Assembly: GCA_023078555.1 (NCBI GenBank)
Contig: CM041201.1
Location: forward strand, 4,533,713 to 4,597,712
DNA length: 64,000 nt
DNA from: Ulva prolifera
Lineage: Eukaryota > Chlorophyta > Ulvophyceae > Ulvales > Ulvaceae
Reading direction: 5' to 3'
The notes below the pieces were generated by a model. That model did not search any database. It worked only from the letters and a program-made list of their open reading frames with translations, and had not been told where the DNA came from. Position numbers and translations under genes: made by a program. Numbering within the stretch: the stretch's first letter is position 1; every line of letters starts with the position of its first letter. Shown here piece by piece: positions 36,101 to 48,760 of this stretch.

Positions 36101-39100
36101 CAGCGGGAAGCCCTCCCCCTCACCTGCGGCACCTTGCAGGCGGACCATCTCAGGACTCACGGAGAACCGGACAGCCCGCCGCAGCCTGCCGGCGCCGGCG
36201 GGGACCGGGCTGGCAGGCCGCGCCCCAAGTGTGCCCCCGCCTCGCCGTCTGCAGCAGGCCTGCCATGCCCTCCGCGGCACACAGCCGGCACCCCCACAGC
36301 CACATGCGCCCGCCATGCCCTCCGCTGCACACAGCCGGCACCCCCACAGCCACATGCGCGTGCCATGCCCTCCGCTGCATACAGCCGGCCCCACCACAGC
36401 CACATGCGCGTGCCAGCCCTGTGTCGCCAAGCCCAACCACACACAGCACCCACGTGATTTTCCAGCACGTCGTCCCGTTCTGATCCTGAGGGCACAGCCG
36501 CGCCGATGCGCCAGGTCGTGAGGCAGCCCGGGGTGTTGGTGCAGGCCCGGCAGCTGGGACATGACGTGCCACGACCAGCCGATGGAGGTGAGTGCGCAGC
36601 CGTACGACTACTCCGACGTCATCCACGACCCGCAGAATCTCAGGGCGCAGCCGCAGCGGCCGCCGCACCCGGTGACGATGATGATCAAGCGCGTCCTCAT
36701 GGCCGCCGTTGACCTGCTCGAGCTGCCGCCCAACCCGCTGGACCAGCTGACGCACCTGTGCGGCGGCCGCGAAGCCGTCGCCGAGATGACGGGCCGCACC
36801 GACATGATGGAGTGCCAGCCGGACGGCACCTTCCTCGCCGTGAAGCGCGCCCGCGGCGTCAACCAGCAGGAGCTCAACATCACCGTGCGACACCCCCGCC
36901 CGCCCGCCCGCCTGCCGCTGCTCTGGCGCGCCATGCCCACAGACTGTTACACCCGATCATGGTCTGCACCCGGTGGTGCGCAATTATATGGTCATAGTAG
37001 CACACTGAGCCAAGAAGGGGCTTTGGGTGGTGGTCGAACCGCGTGAGGTTGGGATGTGCCTTGCGCACGCACCTGTATTGCCGTGCGCGTGCTGGTGTGC
37101 ACGCATGAGCCTCCACAGAGAGGTGCCGGCTGTGTACAGGTCTAGCCCAGTGTGCGCATGAACACGCATCCGTGCCTGCCGTGGCAGTGGCCACAGGAGG
37201 CGATCGAGGCGACCACACGGCGGTCTGCTAGCGCCTGTGCTGCTGATGGCGCTTGTCCCGCCCGTTGACTCGCATGCCAGCTTCGCCATGTTGCCGCCAG
37301 GATCCCCCCTGCGGCGCTGCGCCCCACCCCCAAGCCGCCCCGCATGCATGCAGGAGCGCAACCGCTTCATGAGCGGCACCAAGCGCATCGCCGTCATCAG
37401 CGACGCCGCCTCCACGGGCATCTCGCTCCAGGCCGACCTCAACCGCGCCAACCAGACGCGCCGCGTCCACCTCACGCTCGAGCTCCCCTGGTCCGCCGAC
37501 AAGGCGATCCAGCAGTTTGGGCGCAGCCACCGCTCGAACCAGGCGAGCGCGCCAGTGTACAAGATGCTGATGACCCCCGCCGCGGGCGAGTTCCGGTTCG
37601 CGTCGAGCGCCGCAAAGCGCCTGCAGAGCCTCGGCGCGATCCTCAAGGGCAACCGCGAGGCCCTCGGCGCGGGGCAGTCGCTGAAGAACTACGACATTGA
37701 CAACGAGTACGGCCAGGCCGCGCTGTGGCAGCTCATACACGAGCTCATGGGCGACCGGCGGCCGCACGGTGACATGCAGAATGGCAAGCACGTCGCGACC
37801 ATCGCCGTGCCAGAGGTGCGGCAGCCGTTCTTTTACCTACGTTTTGCCCGGGGGGTTCCTCACCGTTGGTGCACGAGGTTGGCTTTGTCCACGTCACGAT
37901 ACGTTGCGAGGAGGGCGCTCGCACGATCGGTAGAACCACCATGCATGCACGCGAACCAGCAGGCTGTTGCAGACATGCCCTTCGGGCCGTGTGTTGATCT
38001 GGTGTGCGGTGCTGCTGCGATCGATGCCCCTGGCCTCTCTGAGCCTTCAGCGATCGCAGAACAATGGACTCGTGCACATGGGCAAGGTGTTGTGAAGCAG
38101 CTGGGGGGTGCATGCCGGCACCAGGCCGTGCCTCGTTTTCCGGCATTGTGGATTAACCACCACGGCAGGTGATTCAGTGGTGCCAAGGCGAGCACTGTGG
38201 TTAGTGGGTCTACTTGCTTCCGGTTGGCCCCAGGGCGGACCAACAAAGTTCGGCTGCTGCCTCTTCACCGACATGTGTCCATGTGCTGCACAGATTCCAC
38301 AGCACCTCGAGTGCCCCGAGGAGCCGCTGCCGCCAGCATTCCGGTGCTACAGTGCGTTACACAGGCGCTTCTACCGCTGTGCGAGGACATGGCTCTGTCA
38401 GGCTGGTATTCTGGACAAGCGGTACATCGAGTCGGGACGGAAGGGAACGCCCAAACACGCCAAGACGGTGCCAACCTTTCTCAACCGAGTGCTTGGCATG
38501 AATCTGCAGCAGCAGCAATTGGTGTTCGAGTGCGCCCCAATCCCCATCCGACTGCCGCCAGGATCTCAGTGGTGGGAGCCTGTACAGCGCTTCGCGATGC
38601 TAATCTGGCCATCGTGCGGCTCAGCAGACAGCAGCAGGGGGAGCTCTCGTGAACGGCAACGCTGTTTCGCAAGATTCTTGGCATAGCATGCGTCGCCAAC
38701 GCTAGCAAGCCGCCAGTGATGGTCACCCTGAGGTTTTATGCGTGACCGATCATGCCGGGGCTGCAACAGTTTGTTGACCAGCCACCCTGGGGGCCAGATG
38801 GGCCGCTGCCCAACCAGCACCTCATCACAGAGATGGCAGCTCTTCTTGCAGGTACTATCAGCGGCTGGTGGACATGCAAATCGAGCTTGCCAAGTCCCGT
38901 GGTTCCTATGACAAGGGCGTGATGTTCCTGGATCGGGGCGTCACTGAAGTCCGGACGGACGTTGTGTGGCGGCATCCGCAGCCAGAGGGTGGTGAGGTGA
39001 GTCTGCCACCACGCAGCTGCGCTGTGCCTGCAGTTTCTGTGAGCTGGCCCTTTGCTCACCTGTCTCCACTATGGCTGTCTGAAGCCCAGATGTCTGTGTG

Positions 39101-41141
39101 GCGAGCGCATGGAGTTGTGCGTGAGCAGCCTCCGTGGTGCGTGGTCATTGTATTCTGGCTCCATGTCGTATGGCCTGTGCTGCAGATGTCCCTGACAACA
39201 TTGGAAGCCGACCTGGGGTTGACGTACGAGGAGGCTTGCGATTTGCTGGGCAAGAACAAGGATCAGATTGAGCGGTATGGCTCGAGGCTGTCCAAGTCCA
39301 AGGTTGGCTTCTATGCGCGGCGCAATCCCGAGAACCGCCTGGGAACTGGCAGAGACCACATCATGCTCGTGACCGGGGGCATCAAGAGGGTGTCAGATAA
39401 CTGGCACCAGCCGCTGTCCGCGTTCGTCCGCTACCCGTGGTCATACAAGTGCGATCTTGCCTCTCCGCGATCCAGCCTCCCGCGCACTGCCCACATGTGG
39501 ATGCATGCACACACATATGGGCTCACACGAGTGCTCAGACTGCAAAGGTTGTGCGCCAAACACACACTCTGCGCCAGTTTCCAAGTGAGCAGCAATTCTA
39601 ACGGTAGGGCTGGAGTGTGTATGCTTGCCTCTCTCGCGGTGTCCGTCTGGGGGCTGACGGCTCGTCATCACATGCAGGGTCGAGCAGATTCAACTCGTCG
39701 ATCTGGATCAGGAATGGCGACCCGTGCTGCGCGCTGCGGAGTCTGAGGACTGCTGGCAGTTCTGGCACGCGTGCGCCCCACAGCCGACGGCCGTGCACTG
39801 CCGCCCCGCTGCCACATGCATCTACAGTTCTGGCACCAGCCCCACAGTACCCTCCCCTGTCCGACTCAGCACGCACATTGCCGATGGCGCCCAGGAGCCC
39901 ATCGCTGTTCACATGTGTATCCCCTGGCCACTGCTGCCTCGCATGTTCTCGTAGGACCATGCTCGTGCTCGTCACACGGTGTCCCACCACACGGTCATGC
40001 CCACAGCTGCCCCAGAGGCCTGCCCCGACAGCTGCCGCGTGGCTGCAGGTTCACGGAAAGTCGCTGCCAGCACGAGGAGCAGCCGTGCCCGGTCACGGCG
40101 GAGGGCGGACACTGTGGCTTCCAGTGCCGCATGCAGCACATGACCGCACTGCACGGCTCGCTGCTGCACGCATGGGGTCCTATCCTCTCGGTGTCGGCGC
40201 TCTCGGGCGTGCGCAGGCGGCGCAACGCCCTGGGCGGCTTCGGGGCGGCGGTGGGGGAGGGGGAGGAGCTGATGGAGATCGAGTGGACTGACGAGACGGG
40301 GATACTGGACGCCGAAGGCGCGATGCATGCGGACGTGGAGGAGCTGCTGGAGCTGGCCAACTGCGGCGCAGGGCCCCAGGAGGCGCGGTGCGGCCCCCGC
40401 GCTGAAGCACGACGATGCATGCGATCTGCATGTGCGCTGACAGCGTCGGGAGTCGTGTGGGCTGCCCTTGACGAGCAGTCACCTGGTCACCTGCGTTCGA
40501 CTGTCAGCGCTTGTCGCTGGGGATTTTTTTTGGGGGGAGGAGCATGTATGCCTCGACTGGCTCATGCATGGGAGGTGGCGGTGGACACCTGGACCCGAAT
40601 GCACATTGCTGGAGCGAGAGACCGTGACGGTTTGGGCCGACTGCGGTAGACTCGACTGGGGCCATTATCTAGCCTCCTCATCGCCTGCTGATCGGGGTTT
40701 GAACTGCATGCTCCAGAGTGCGAGGACCCCAGCAAGCTACATTGATCTTGCACTTGCTGATCTGCGGCCCATCAGTGATCCATCAGTGATCGCAACCGCA
40801 GCCCGAGGCTGTCAAGAGCGCGCCGTGAGGGCAGGCTGGATTGCAGGAGCCAGCTGGCGGAGTGGATCAATGTGGCGGCGCGGGGGTTCCGCCGCAAGCT
40901 CAGCATGGTGTCTGCGACGTGCCGCGGCGGGCAGCACATGACGGGCGTGCTGGTGCCGCGCTTCGCGGACACCGCGGTGCGCAGCGTCCTGCGCATCCAC
41001 GAGGAGCGGCTGCGGCGGCAGCTTGCGGAGGAGGCCGGCGCCGCAGCGCAGCAGGCCGGCGGCGGGCCTGCCCAGCCAGAGCTAGCACAGGCGCTCATTA
41101 AAGGTGTGCTCGGGGCTGCAGATGCTGGGGCTGTGGTGTAG
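30137..41141 (+). CDS. SBNO: strawberry notch (SBNO) family DExH-box helicase
   Basis: SBNO proteins are nuclear superfamily 2 helicase-like regulators of transcription. Exon 30650-30762 joins in phase to one at 31006 (basic KRQKRNRK, a likely nuclear signal) and on to [14 protein letters not shown], as in the family. From 31529 come [19 protein letters not shown] and the Walker [14 protein letters not shown]. Near 32610 comes motif [13 protein letters not shown], with [19 protein letters not shown] (motif III region) after it. The C-terminal helicase half has [15 protein letters not shown] and VAEMTGR (36725-36800), [20 protein letters not shown] and motif [12 protein letters not shown] (37390-37540). 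SBNO C-terminal blocks follow: [51 protein letters not shown]. Between the two halves, at about 34000-36000, lies an insertion with a coiled coil and several VKEE/VKQE/VKAE motifs. The start at 30137 is tentative. The gene has more than 15 exons, many only approximate. Confidence 0.92.
33721..33756 (+). repeat. 18-bp tandem duplication in the SBNO gene
   Basis: GAGCCCTACACTTCGCAT is repeated directly, with 17 of 18 positions identical. It lies just upstream of the exon encoding [20 protein letters not shown] and is probably intronic. Confidence 0.75.
36261..36410 (+). repeat. minisatellite, three 50-bp units
   Basis: Units at 36261-36310, 36311-36360 and 36361-36410 each begin (T/C)GCCATGCCCTCCGC and differ at only a few positions. 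Since 50 is not a multiple of three, each copy would be read in a different frame if translated. The array therefore most likely sits in an intron of SBNO, between a donor near 35970 and the exon resuming near 36560. Confidence 0.9.
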
Positions 41142-41514
41142 ATGCTAGTGGCTGTGGGCCCGGCAGGCGATGCTACTGTGCACATCGACTTCGCCATTTT
41201 GAAATGTTTTTTGTGCGCCCTTCTGAGGTATGGCGGAGTGTTTGGTTGAAGTTCGGGATTGCTACGTGGTGGCCTGTAGCAGGTGGCAGGCTGTGATGTC
41301 TACTTCAACGCACCATAGCGAGACGGTCTGCTGACCACCCTGACAATCGAGTTATCAGACTACTGTAGGACTTGCTAGCAATGCACTTTGGTCGGCGGTA
41401 GCGTGGGCTCCGTGTTCCGCATGTGGTGCTCAGCTTGTAGCCGCTTGATCTCCCAGCTGCGACAAAGAGGCGAATCCCAGCTTGAACTGCCAACATCCAT
41501 TCGTGCATCCTGGC

Positions 41515-42003
41515 ATGCCGCTGAGTATGACCGTTGGGCATGCAGAGTTTGAAGAGAACAAGTATGACGTGAAGTTTGACATGAAACCGGATATGAAGCA
41601 TGAGTGGCCGCTGGCAGTCGCTCGGCCCAGAGATGACCATGCTGCTGGGCGAGATCTGCATATGAAGCATGAGGTTAAGGACGATCCGAAGGTCAAGCTT
41701 GAATTTGCGCCTGCTGATGCTGTCACAGACCTGACCACTCCGCTGCCTGCGGGTTTGCTTCCTGTGAACCAGCCTGGCCGTCAATCCGCATCGTCTCCAG
41801 ATGATGATATGATGTTCATGTCAAACCCAAATGTCGCCCGTGCTGGGCGTGAGAATAAAGACATCAAGCCCAAGCTGGAGGACCTGGCAGGCGATGCAGA
41901 CAGACATGCCATGGCGTTGTCTGATGCTGACGCCGTGAAGCGAGCAAAGCTGTTAGAAAGGCTCCGCAGGCGCAAGGCCATGAAACAGGAAGCGGGACTG
42001 TAA
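41515..42003 (+). CDS. ORF with repeated Psi-K-x-E motifs, possible last exon of SBNO
   Basis: This frame is open from before 41482, with a first ATG at 41515 (MPLSMTVGHAEFEENKYDVK), and ends with TAA at 42001-42003. It is strongly charged, with MKHEWP, MKHEVKDD, VKLEFA, IKPKLED and MKQEAG, then a short basic helix (KRAKLLERLRRRKAMKQ). The same Psi-K-x-E (SUMO consensus-like) motifs are clustered in the SBNO insertion. No TGTAA signal lies between the apparent SBNO stop (41141) and this ORF, whereas one follows at 42206. A donor at AAAG|GTGTGC (about 41101) is phase-compatible with an acceptor near 41468. It may therefore be a 3' exon of SBNO rather than a separate gene of 163 codons. No known domain is seen. 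Confidence 0.5.
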   Translation: MPLSMTVGHAEFEENKYDVKFDMKPDMKHEWPLAVARPRDDHAAGRDLHMKHEVKDDPKVKLEFAPADAVTDLTTPLPAGLLPVNQPGRQSASSPDDDMMFMSNPNVARAGRENKDIKPKLEDLAGDADRHAMALSDADAVKRAKLLERLRRRKAMKQEAGL

Positions 42004-42205
42004 GGTCCTCAATGGCTGACACGTAGATGTGCAGACCATAGTTCACAGAACAGCATGCTGGTTCAGGAAGCCTCAGGCTGGTGCATGCCTGCTATCCTAT
42101 CACCTGGACAGCCAGATTGAACGTGCCTGCGATTCCAGGCTGTATTCAAGATCCATTCCGAAGCTGTATACTACGTGAGGTGTGTGTTGCCTGATTGTCC
42201 TTGTA

Positions 42206-42210
42206 TGTAA
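42206..42210 (+). terminator. TGTAA polyadenylation signal
   Basis: It lies 203 bases past the stop at 42003 and is the first TGTAA after the SBNO stop at 41141, apart from the one formed by the CTG-TAA stop itself. Confidence 0.45.
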
Positions 42211-42850
42211 CGACGTGTTCAGCTTGTCGATGGTGACCAGACATGTCTTGCGTTCGTGGCTACGACGCCATGCATGGAGCATTCTGACTCAGTGCGAACT
42301 TGCTGATCTGCATGAAAGCATCGGATTTTCTGTAGCTGCATGATGATTACAGCATCGAGTTCAGATCTGAGCACGCGGTTCACCAAGAGCTGGGCAGAAT
42401 GTAGAGTTCCTCCGCTTCTGTATACGATATGTCCGGGTCAAGGCGTTGTTGTGGATTCGGCGTTAACGGCGCGTGCAATTCATGCTGTTGACGTGTGAAC
42501 AGTTTCAGTACAATTATGCATTGATTGATCAATATCGTCTGGTTGTTCGATTTGAGGTGGACGTGGAACTCGCAAACGTGGACTACGTCTGATGCCTGAA
42601 GGCCCCAGCATCGACAAAGCTAATCACGACCATGCTTAATCGGAGCAGAAGCAGTATGTGATCGTCAGATCTGGCCTTGGCTTTTCCTGTATGATCTCGT
42701 CGCGTGCTGAAGCCAATCGAGCGGGCTCTTGGTGCCAATATGCAGCGCGCCTGGTAGTGAGGTGTGCAAACCATTCACCACGCGACACCGACACATGTAA
42801 ATTGAATAACATATCATACGTTGAGCAGCGGTGATGCCCTCCGCTAGGGA
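42211..42850. promoter_or_regulatory. intergenic region upstream of the RND gene
   Basis: This is an AT-richer stretch without supported exons, lying between the poly(A) site of the upstream gene and the ATG at 42851. It should contain the promoter and 5' leader of the RND-type gene. No specific element was identified. Confidence 0.35.
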
Positions 42851-45800
42851 ATGCGTTGTCGGACGTTCTACGTTCCACATGCTCATGATGAGACAGAGCG
42901 CTGCAGCGTCCGGCTGGTTCGCAATCGCCATGATGGTGTTGTTCTGCGATTCAGGTGGCCATGGCTTGTTATCCTTGCATGCTACATTCCTACGCTGCTC
43001 AGTATCGCAGTTCTTCCATTCTGGCCTCTGTACGTGGACACAGGCGTCAACGCGGTCTATGCTCGGAAAACGCCGATCTCCAACCGAATAAACTCAGGCA
43101 CTCTGCTGCACGAGGTCCTACCGTCAATCCCTTCTAATGTTTCTGGAGTTCCCTTCGAGCCTGCAGTCCAGGCCCTTGTTGGTGATGGCACCGCTGGCAG
43201 TTCTGACTCGAGCACAGTGTTCGGTGCCCAGGTGATTCCCCCACCCTTCACGCTCAGCCGCTGCAGAAACTCACTACTGAGGCCGCTGAAAGGCTGTGTA
43301 CTGCATCGCTGAATCCTGAAACGGTTGATGTGCAGTACCATGCGTCTGAGCTGCACATAATAGTGCATGCTCCAGGAGGCGATGTCCTGCAGCCTTCCAT
43401 CATGCGTATGGCATGTGAGTTGACCCAAGACATTTTTGAAGAGCAGCAGCGGACACGTACCTGCATCACGTTGCCCGCCGTGTCTGCAAACCAATCCTCA
43501 CAAGCCCAGCACCCGGTGCCAACTTCCGCTGCAGCGCCTGCTCCAGAAGAAACAATGCAATTCAGTCAACAGCCTGTATCAGCCAGTGCACCTGTCGTTG
43601 ATATCGCATCATCTCCCAGCTCGTCACCCGTGACGAGCCCTGAATCGGCGGAAGAAGGGGAGTGCATACCACCATTCTCCATTCTCTCCATCTGGCCCAC
43701 GGTCCGCGCATATGGCTATGGCGCAATCGTTGATATGCTTGGCACGTTCACTCCCAAGACTGCTACCATGGCGCTCATAGCTGCCAAGTCCATCTGCTCG
43801 CTTCCTCCTGACAGCCGCGGTGAGGCGCTCTGCTCCATGGACAACCTGCCTTGTGCCCTGGGCCCATGTTCCCCCGATCCCCCAGCCAACTCGACCTGCA
43901 TCATCGGCGGGTTTGAGCCATGCGACCTTCTATCTGCCGTCGACCCCACCCCCGCTGAGATCCAGACGCTTGTCAGAATGCCTCGTGCGCCGCTTGACAA
44001 GGACGGCTGTGATGCAATCGACTCTGCGGGCCTGCAAGCCACCGCCGACGCCTTTCGCGTCCTCCGCGCCTGGGCCCATCGCGCCCCGGCCTTCGCCTTC
44101 CTCAGCCTCCCCGTCGACGCCCTCCTCTCTGCCGACTTCGCCGCCGCACCTGCCTTCACCAACACCTCCGCGGTCACCCGCCTCGTCTTTGCGGTGCCCG
44201 ACACACAGTCCTCCGCTGTGACAGACCTCGCAGCATATGCCGCCGCCGCAGCCGACCGCAAGACCTCCTCGTCCGCAAGCTTCATCTGGAGGCAGTGGGC
44301 GTACTTTGACGTGTACGCAAGCCATGCGCTCATTCGGGACGTTGCCTTTTCCGCCGGCAGCCTTGCATTCCTGTTGCTGTACACTCTCACGCAGATCGGC
44401 TCCCTCGTTCTCACGCTCGCGGTCGTCGGCAGCATCCTCTGCACGCTGCCGCTCGCGCTCGCGGTGTACGCTGTCGTCCTCGGCGTGCGCTGGATCGGCG
44501 TGCTCCACTTCCTCGGCATCTTTGTGATCCTTGGCATTGGCGCGGACGACGTATTTGTCGTGCTGGAGCACTGGGTGGTGCGCCCCCGCCCTGACCGAGA
44601 TCTCCTCTCTGCTCGAGCCATCCTCCCTCACCTGCCAACTGCTGCAAGATTCTTTATGTGGTCACCCACCACCAGCAGGCTGAGAGCATCGTGCCATGTG
44701 CCAGTTCTTGTATTATTCTGGCAAAGACTGTTGGATTGTAGCGCCAGTATCATTGTCAAGTCATGATCATGGTAAGAAGGATCATTACAATCACTCTGTG
44801 CAGCATTCAGCGGAGCACGCGAGGCCATCGCTGCCTGGGCATCCTCCCACAGTAATTGACCGCATGGCGTGGACGATCGAGCACAGCGTGGTGAGTGTGA
44901 CGGCGACCTCTGCGACGACCGTCGCCGCGTTTGCCGCCAACATGGCGTCCTCCATCACCCCTGTCCGCCTGTTCGGCCTCTTCATGGTCATCCTCGTCGT
45001 GGTGAACTACTTCCTCGTGCTCACACTGCTGCTGGCGTTCCTCGCGCTGCGAGAGCGTAGCCCCGAGCGCGCCGCAGCGGCGGCTGCTGCAGCTGCAGCG
45101 GCGCTGGAGCTTGTGCCGCTCGCGCAGGGCCGCAGTGTGCCCACGTTGACCCCGCAGCTGCGGCAGCCGGGCACACGCCGGGAGGTGGTTGCGACTGCAC
45201 TCACGCTGTCGCATCCCAGCGAGGCTCCGCAGTCGCCGGGGCACCAGACGCGGACCCTGCGCGGGCTGCCCCTGTTCCCCTCGGCCAATTTAGACCGAGA
45301 AACCTGCCTATTCGCAGTCCCCCTGGCCTCGTATCGGGAGCACAGCGTTGACACCGCGGAGATGTCACCTCTGACCACTCCCCGCAGCATTGGAGGCCCC
45401 CTCACCCCGCCCTCCCCGCTCCCCCCGCCGACAACCTCGGCCCCCAACCCCGCAGCTGCAGCAGGGCCACCTTCCTTAGACCGGGAGCGCACACTCACGG
45501 ACTCAATCATGGAATGCGTGTGCCACAGCGGCCAGAAAGAGCCGAGCCGCATTGGCGCCGGGGCGGCGCCAACGCGCGTTCACGCGTTTCTCGGCGGCCC
45601 GTATGCGCGCACGGTGTACAGCTTGCGGCAGTGGATTCTGCTGTTCGCGGCAATCGCAGTAGCGTTTTTCTCGTGGCGCGCATCGCTGCTGACTCTCCCG
45701 CACTCGCGGCCGACGGTGTGGAGGCGCGGTTCCAACATTAGGCAGTACTTTGATCTGGTGCGCTCCGCTCGCCCGTGCCAAGGTCTCCCACCGCATCAGG

Positions 45801-48568
45801 CTAACAGAAACATTATAGAGCCGCCTTCAGGAGCAAGCGTTTTAGCCCCTCGAAGTTTCTGTCCTGACCTCCGTATGACATACTTTTTCGTGGCAACTTT
45901 GTTGACTCAAGTGGCCCCAGGCATTGCTTTGCCCTTCAGGTGGCTCAATCATTTGATGGCCTTCCCCACCTGGGCTTGCCTCAACTTGAACGGGCCACAT
46001 TTTGCTTGCAGGGCACTGGACATATCACATTGTTGTGTGCCTTCGGACGTCACGCTGCTGTACCATGCAATGTGATTATGAAGCCCACGGTAAGGACGGA
46101 GGCGTTGCAGGAGATGGAGTTTTCGTTCGGGAGGGCCCTCCAGCGCATCCCGCTGACGCTCATGTGGGGCCTTGCGCCGCAGGACCGCGGCTCGCTGAGC
46201 GCCGTGTACGAGCACACCGACGCCGTGCTCGCCCCCGCCACCGACTTCACCTCGCCCGACGCGCAGCTCTGGCTCGACCACACCTGCAGCAGACTGGAGG
46301 AGTGGTCGCAGCAGCCCGAGAGCCCCATCGTGACCGGCTCTGTGATGTGCCCAATGAAGCTGCTCAAGGAGATTGCCCAGCTGCGCTCGCTGCCCTTCCC
46401 CATGCCGGCAGAGGTGAGTGCCCGCGATCTTGTCGGCTGCATCAGGCCTTCCGAGCGTTTCTGTCTGCAGCCCTGGGGCTGAGGCGTTTATCTCGCTGCA
46501 AAAGCGTGCTTCAGCTCACTTACGAATGCCCGGTTGCAGCAATTCAAGGAGCAGCTGCGCACCTACGCCGCCCTCACCGCCAGCCACTCCGGCCAAGCCC
46601 GGGTGCACTTTGCCACAGCCGGGATCGCGGCGTCAGAATCCGGCTTTGTCGCCAGCGCCCACACCTTCAAGGTGCACCCAGATATCGACCCAGCGTCCTT
46701 CGGCGGGCCATCGTTGAACACAGCGGACATTGTGCCGATGGAGTGGACCGTCGGCCCGACTGCCGGGCAGTATTCGCGCTCGCTTTGGCGCCGCGTGGAT
46801 AGACTAAGCGCGAACTTCACAGAGCCCGTGACGCTGGAGGTATATTTCACCCTGAAGGACTCCTGGGCGCAGTCATTCACACACACGCAGGAGGTGTGGG
46901 AGGGGTGGGAGTACTGGGTGCGCCGGCAGCTGCAAGAAGCGCCGGAGGGGATGCGCCAGGGCTTCCAGACAGCCGACGTGCGCCCCCCAGTGGATCATCA
47001 TGTGTTCAGACACCCATGCATATTCCACATTGATCAATGTCGTGAGCTGTGCATGCCCATCATGCAAGTGGACGGACACCGGTATCCAACCGCAGACATG
47101 AATAGGCCTGTGCAAAGCCGCTGCGGCCTCATGACGAGACATCACTGGCTGTGATGTATCTTCTAGCCAGGTTCCCTTGCCCGCATGACAGCCAGGCTGC
47201 GGTGCAGTCGTGGCGCATCATGGAGCAGCAGGCGGTGATGTTCCGCTCGGGGCAGGTGTCGTTGGCGCTGTCACTGGTGCTGGCGTGCGCCGCGCTGGCC
47301 GTTGTGACGGGAAACGCCGTGCTGGCGCTGCTGGCCAGCACCTGCATGTGCGCCGTCGTCATCGTGTTCCTTGGCGCCATGCAGCTCTTCGGCTGGTCCC
47401 TCGGTGCGCCCCCCCCCCCCCCCCCCCCCCCTCGCAGCAGCCCTGACGCAAGCCCCGGCGGCAGCTCGACAACAGCAGTTTTCCCAGTCATTTGTGTGTG
47501 ACAAGGTTGCAGACAGGCGCGGTCAGTCCATGCTGGCTGTGCAACACCTGCGTATGCATTGGGCATGCAGTATCACAGAGCACAAGCTCCACACGCCAGT
47601 GAAGATGACTACAGCGCCATCCTGGCAGCACTTGTATGATGATGTACCTCGTGCAGAGCCACACACATGGAGATGCCCGGTGGTGGGCTATTGTTACAAG
47701 GCATGAACACTCCATATGAGTGTATCCCATGCGGAAGCCTCGGGACAGATTGGCAATCGTGCACGTGTGTCTGCGGTGTCTCAGACCGGGAGCATGGCCA
47801 TGTGTGCACTGCATGAGGTAGGATCCCACGTTGGTGGTGCTGCGCAGGCGTGGTGGAGTGTGTGGGGATCGCTATCATGGTGGGCTTGGCGGTGGACTAC
47901 ATCGTGCACATGGCCGCGTGCGTGGCACACTGCCCGGCACACGGCCGCGAGGGTGTCACATTCGCGCTGCGCACGATGGCCATGTCGGTGATGTCGGGCG
48001 CCGTAACGACGATTGGGGCCGCCCTCTTCCTCTTGCCCTGCGAGATGGCTGCATTCCAGCAGTTTGGTGCGCTCCCGCTGCTGGCTTGTGATCAGAGGCT
48101 CTCCCTGTCACTGTTGGGCTAGCTGCCCTGTGAGTCCAGATGCAAGCACGGCCGTGCATCATGAGGCGGTTTTTTGCCGCATGACCTGTCAAGCAGGCCA
48201 TCCCTTATGCCAAGAGGTAATTTGCAGGTACCATGGTGGTAGTGACACTCTCCACTGCGCTTGTGTTCTCCCTTGTTGTGTTCCCCGCGCTGTGCTATAC
48301 AGTGGACCTAAAGGACCCTGATATGGGCAGCGTCGCTGCTTTGATCAGGGGAGACTGGCGACAATTCTTGGGGTGGACTTCTGGCACCAGTGGTTTCACT
48401 GTGCTGCCAGACCTCCCAGAGGATGAGCAAGAATTTGATGTTGAGAGTGGGGCTCCAGCAGAACTTGTGACAGATGCTGACGAAGGGAGCAGTAGCTGTA
48501 GTCATGGCTTCAGTGGAAGTATGCAGAAGGACGTCCCAGAACTCGATGTCACCACTGACCAGCAATAG
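42851..48568 (+). CDS. Dispatched/Patched-like RND membrane protein with sterol-sensing-type domain
   Basis: Proteins of this family are about 12-TM transporters of the RND superfamily that move lipids or lipid-modified cargo using cation gradients. From ATG 42851 a short basic cytosolic end leads to TM1 (WPWLVILACYIPTLLSIAVL). A large extracytosolic loop follows, with Asn-X-Ser/Thr sites and paired cysteines. TM2-TM6 are VAFSAGSLAFLLLYTL, GSLVLTLAVVGSILCTLPLA, GVLHFLGIFVILGIGADDVF, RLFGLFMVILVVVNYF and a following helix. GADD in TM4 is the conserved acidic relay. TM7 is WILLFAAIAVAFFSW. A second loop contains FSFGRALQRIPLTLMWGL and DPASFGGPSLNTADIV. The second TM cluster includes VSLALSLVLACAALAVVTG and VECVGIAIMVGLAVDYIVHM (GxxxD in TM10), and the last is VVVTLSTALVFSLVVFPALC. 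An acidic tail ends at TAG 48568. The GADD motif resembles Dispatched more than NPC1, but the cargo is unknown. Several internal exon ends are approximate. Confidence 0.87.
47409..47431 (+). repeat. 23-base poly-C tract
   Basis: An uninterrupted run of 23 C lies just after a likely donor (CTCG|GTGCGC) in the RND gene, in an intron whose acceptor is near 47849. Length variation or sequencing error is likely at such a tract. Confidence 0.9.
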
Positions 48569-48760
48569 AGAAGGGATGAAGAGTGTTTTCAGGTCGAGTC
48601 CGCGTTGCGCTGCTCTTTTCGGTTCAGCCAGTTGTGACGCAGTAGTCAATGATGATGTGATGCAGCTATATTTGACATTGTGCGTAATTGGTGCACACAG
48701 AGTTTCGACACAGGACCGTTCCCTTAGCGTTGGAACTACTTGCAGTGGGCTCTTTTCTGT

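Noticed and set aside
36094-36521. The Pro/His-rich reading of the minisatellite as a coding repeat domain
   Set aside because: All three frames are open only because of composition, and the 50-bp unit changes frame in each copy.
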